Assembly: GCA_027008665.1 (NCBI GenBank)
Contig: JALVEA010000406.1
Location: 1 to 7,500, forward strand
Length of the DNA: 7,500 nucleotides
Direction: 5' to 3'
Source of the DNA: Thiotrichaceae bacterium
GTDB lineage: Bacteria > Pseudomonadota > Gammaproteobacteria > Thiotrichales > Thiotrichaceae
Of the stretch, positions 5,349 through 7,500 are shown piece by piece (the stretch's first letter is position 1; every line of letters starts with the position of its first letter). The translations under genes and the position numbers were made by a program. Under the pieces are notes generated by a model. It did no database searches and was not told where the DNA came from. It worked only from the letters and a program-made list of their open reading frames with translations.

Positions 5349-6704
5349 AGCGAGTCACGTATTTTATGGACAGAAGGGTTATTTTTATGCCCTCAAACCT
5401 TTCAACAGCATGATGATTTTATGCTGGAAAATATTGAGGCGCGCAGTCGTCCGATTGAGCCTCATTTTTGGGGAGTGATTGAATTTTCTATTCAAGAATC
5501 AAAGCTAGATACAGGAATTTTTTCTTTAAAAACTTGTAAGGGCATTTTTCCTGATGGCACTATCTTTGATACCACGGGGAGTATTCTTGAACTTAATGTG
5601 TCAGATGCCGATCAACATAAAAAGATTTATCTCGCCATTGGGGCTAAGCAAGAAAGTGTCCAAGAAACGGTGATTGACTCACAAAGTGAGGAGAAGAGAA
5701 CCACACGTTATATTATTGATGATGAAGAGGTAACGGATACCCACAGTATTGGCGCGCCTGTTAAAACGGAAAGATTGCAAACAGGACGTTTAAATTTTCA
5801 ATTAATATTGGCTGATAAACCGCAAAATAATTTTACCCAAATTGCCTTAGCCTATGTCTCTGAGCGCGATAGAAATGGTCTTTTGAAATTAAGCCGATCC
5901 TTTATTCCTCCCACATTGTATTCTCATTCCTCTCCTGTGATTAAAAATTATCTTGAAGATATTCAAGGGCAATTAGTCAGTCGTGGCGATATTTTAGCTA
6001 GCCGTTTGGCTAATCCTAATACAGGTGAGGTGAATGATATTATTGATATTCATATGCTCCAAATTATGAACCGTCATTTACCTTTATTTGAATTTTTAGC
6101 CACTGAACCACGTATTCATCCTAAGCAAATTTATATTATTGCACTACAATTAGTCGGTGAACTATCAACTTTTGCACGAAAAGAACGGAGACCTCTCTCC
6201 TATCCAGAGTATATCCATGATGATTTGCAATTAACCTTTAGAAAATTGTTTGATGATATTCATGAATATCTGCAATACAGCACTATCCCTAAGGCATTAT
6301 CCATTCCGCTGAAACAAAGTGCTAAACACGAAACGGTCTATACTAGCGCGCATTTACTGCAAACGGTTTTTACTGATCATATTCGTTTTGTATTAACTGC
6401 CAGAGGCGATTTACCCTTAGGAGAGCTACAAATTAGGATACCAAAAATTGTCACCATGGCATCAAACTTAGAGCATCTTTCACAACAAGTAAGAACCCAT
6501 ACACCTGGTGTACCTTTTAAGGCGCAACCAAGCGTACCAAGAGAAATACCTTACCACCAGAACAGTGTTTATTTTGATCTTGATATTAGCAGTCCGCATT
6601 GGGATAAAGTGGTGTCGAACCGACAAATCAATGTCCATGTTGACTCGGCAATACCTAATTTAAAACTAGAAATATGGGCGATTAGAGGGAAAAGAAGTAC
6701 ATGA
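5346..6704 (+). CDS. tssK: Type VI secretion system baseplate protein TssK
   Basis: TssK (also ImpJ/VasE) is a trimeric cytoplasmic protein that links the T6SS baseplate (TssFGE) to the TssL/TssM membrane complex. The signature opening, RILWTEGLFLCPQTFQQHD (residues 5-23), matches the family W-x-EG-x-FL-x-PQ-H-FQQ block. The FIPP segment in the middle and the closing VPREIPYHQNSVYFDLD and LKLEIWAIRG blocks are also typical, and 452 residues is a normal length. I start it at GTG 5346: GAGGA (5333-5337) is 8 bases upstream and the VSESRILW opening fits family starts. An in-frame ATG at 5331 would add five residues but has no ribosome site. The stop overlaps the tssL ATG. Cys15 and Thr18 replace the more usual Arg/Lys and His of the FLxPQHFQQ block. 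The identification is firm. Confidence 0.96.
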   Translation: MSESRILWTEGLFLCPQTFQQHDDFMLENIEARSRPIEPHFWGVIEFSIQESKLDTGIFSLKTCKGIFPDGTIFDTTGSILELNVSDADQHKKIYLAIGAKQESVQETVIDSQSEEKRTTRYIIDDEEVTDTHSIGAPVKTERLQTGRLNFQLILADKPQNNFTQIALAYVSERDRNGLLKLSRSFIPPTLYSHSSPVIKNYLEDIQGQLVSRGDILASRLANPNTGEVNDIIDIHMLQIMNRHLPLFEFLATEPRIHPKQIYIIALQLVGELSTFARKERRPLSYPEYIHDDLQLTFRKLFDDIHEYLQYSTIPKALSIPLKQSAKHETVYTSAHLLQTVFTDHIRFVLTARGDLPLGELQIRIPKIVTMASNLEHLSQQVRTHTPGVPFKAQPSVPREIPYHQNSVYFDLDISSPHWDKVVSNRQINVHVDSAIPNLKLEIWAIRGKRST

Positions 6705-7500
6705 GTAATGATGATATTTTTGATAATGTAAGCTCGGATAAAACCCAAATTTTTCCTATGCCAGGGGGCAATCGGGAGGATGCACAAAGACAAATTAGTG
6801 AAGAGCAAGCACAACAACCGCAAGTTACCCCGTTTGGTTCGCCTTTTGAGTCTCCTGCTGTTGAGCCTGTAAAATCCACGCAACAAGGTGCGCATACCTC
6901 GTTTCATAATCGTAGTAATAGCCGTAATCTTGTTGGTGCGGCGACTAATTTATTATTATTAATTGCCCATGTATCCAATACTTTGGATGCACGTGATACA
7001 ACGGTATTAAAACATCAAGTCAGCGAAGAAATTAATCATTTTGATGTGCAATGCAAACGTTTAGGGATTGATAAAGCATCCCGAGAAGATGCTAAATATA
7101 TTCTTTGTACCGCAGTTGATGAAGCGGTTTTAAATACGCCTTGGGGAGCACGCAGTGACTGGAGTTTAAATACTTTACTATCCAGCTACTTTATGGATGT
7201 GCAAGGTGGGCAAGTATTTTTCGAAAAAATGCGTTCACTTGCCGATAATCCTGAACGACATCACCAAGTATTATTACTCATGTATTACTGTCTAGCCCTA
7301 GGTTATCAAGGACGTTATCGTCATGAGAATGATTCAACGGGTAAATTGCTAAAAATCCGTCAGTGGTTGGGAGAAAAAATACGTCAATACTCTGATATTA
7401 ATGATAACTCTGATTTATCTCCACATTGGATTGGTATTAAAGGTTTAGGCTTTTCTTTAAAAGACTTCTTCCCTGCATGGCTGATTGGTGTGATTACAGT
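6701..7500 (+). CDS. tssL: Type VI secretion system protein TssL / DotU (IcmH) family (partial, C-terminus beyond window)
   Basis: The ATG at 6701 overlaps the tssK stop in ATGA, implying translational coupling, and 266 codons are open to the window end. TssL is an inner-membrane, tail-anchored protein that with TssM and TssJ forms the T6SS trans-envelope complex and recruits TssK. A Gln/Pro-rich flexible N-terminus (about residues 1-72) precedes the DotU domain. Family landmarks are NLVGAATNLLLLIAHV (76-91), AKYILCTAVDEAVLNTPWG (131-149), W154 with the GG-x-x-FF element (169-174), and YYCLALGYQGRYR (195-207). FPAWLIGVIT (257-266) begins the single C-terminal membrane helix. Whether an OmpA/peptidoglycan-binding extension follows cannot be seen. 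A coupled tssM would be the usual next gene. Confidence 0.94.
   Translation, partial: MSNDDIFDNVSSDKTQIFPMPGGNREDAQRQISEEQAQQPQVTPFGSPFESPAVEPVKSTQQGAHTSFHNRSNSRNLVGAATNLLLLIAHVSNTLDARDTTVLKHQVSEEINHFDVQCKRLGIDKASREDAKYILCTAVDEAVLNTPWGARSDWSLNTLLSSYFMDVQGGQVFFEKMRSLADNPERHHQVLLLMYYCLALGYQGRYRHENDSTGKLLKIRQWLGEKIRQYSDINDNSDLSPHWIGIKGLGFSLKDFFPAWLIGVIT

Noticed and set aside
6569..6907. Two minus-strand ORFs (6569-6907 and 6682-6879)
   Set aside because: They are shadows across the end of tssK and the start of tssL, whose family motifs and ATGA overlap are clear.
1..7500. CRISPR array, tRNA, rRNA, insertion sequence or prophage signals
   Set aside because: I saw no regularly spaced repeats, cloverleaf structures, rRNA segments, transposase or phage genes, and base composition looks even across the window.

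Overview
This is an AT-rich bacterial window with densely packed genes, good Shine-Dalgarno sites and one ATGA stop/start overlap. A type VI secretion (T6SS) baseplate/membrane-complex gene pair, a sulfide:quinone-reductase-like flavoprotein and a two-TM periplasmic sensor together point to a low-GC gammaproteobacterium. I lean weakly towards a Thiotrichales/Beggiatoa-type sulfur bacterium; this is inference from gene content and base composition, not from a marker gene.

Layout. (1) Positions 1-1678, minus strand: an operon of an MFS transporter followed 7 bases later by a family 2 glycosyltransferase that runs off the left edge. (2) Positions 1679-1855: a compact divergent promoter region with two extended -10 promoters and repeated short motifs. 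(3) Positions 1856-2446, plus strand: a RimJ/RimL-type GNAT acetyltransferase, closed by an AT-rich hairpin followed by a T run. (4) Positions 2573-3703, plus: an FAD-dependent oxidoreductase of the sulfide:quinone reductase/NDH-2 superfamily, starting at TTG; it keeps only the C-terminal of the two cysteines typical of true sulfide:quinone reductases. (5) Positions 3977-4861, plus: a membrane protein with two TM segments around a periplasmic sensor-like domain that stops directly after TM2, so no output domain is present. (6) Positions 4862-5345: 484 bases without a convincing gene but with several inverted repeats. (7) Positions 5346-7500, plus: tssK and tssL of a T6SS cluster, translationally coupled, with tssL leaving the window at its transmembrane anchor.

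How the genes relate. TssK (baseplate adaptor) and TssL (inner-membrane anchor) act together to dock the T6SS baseplate on the membrane complex. tssJ, often found directly before tssK, is not there. The outputless sensor and the repeat-rich gap precede the T6SS operon and are the least ordinary part of the window. The MFS/glycosyltransferase pair, the acetyltransferase and the flavoprotein look like separate transcription units with no evident link to the T6SS.
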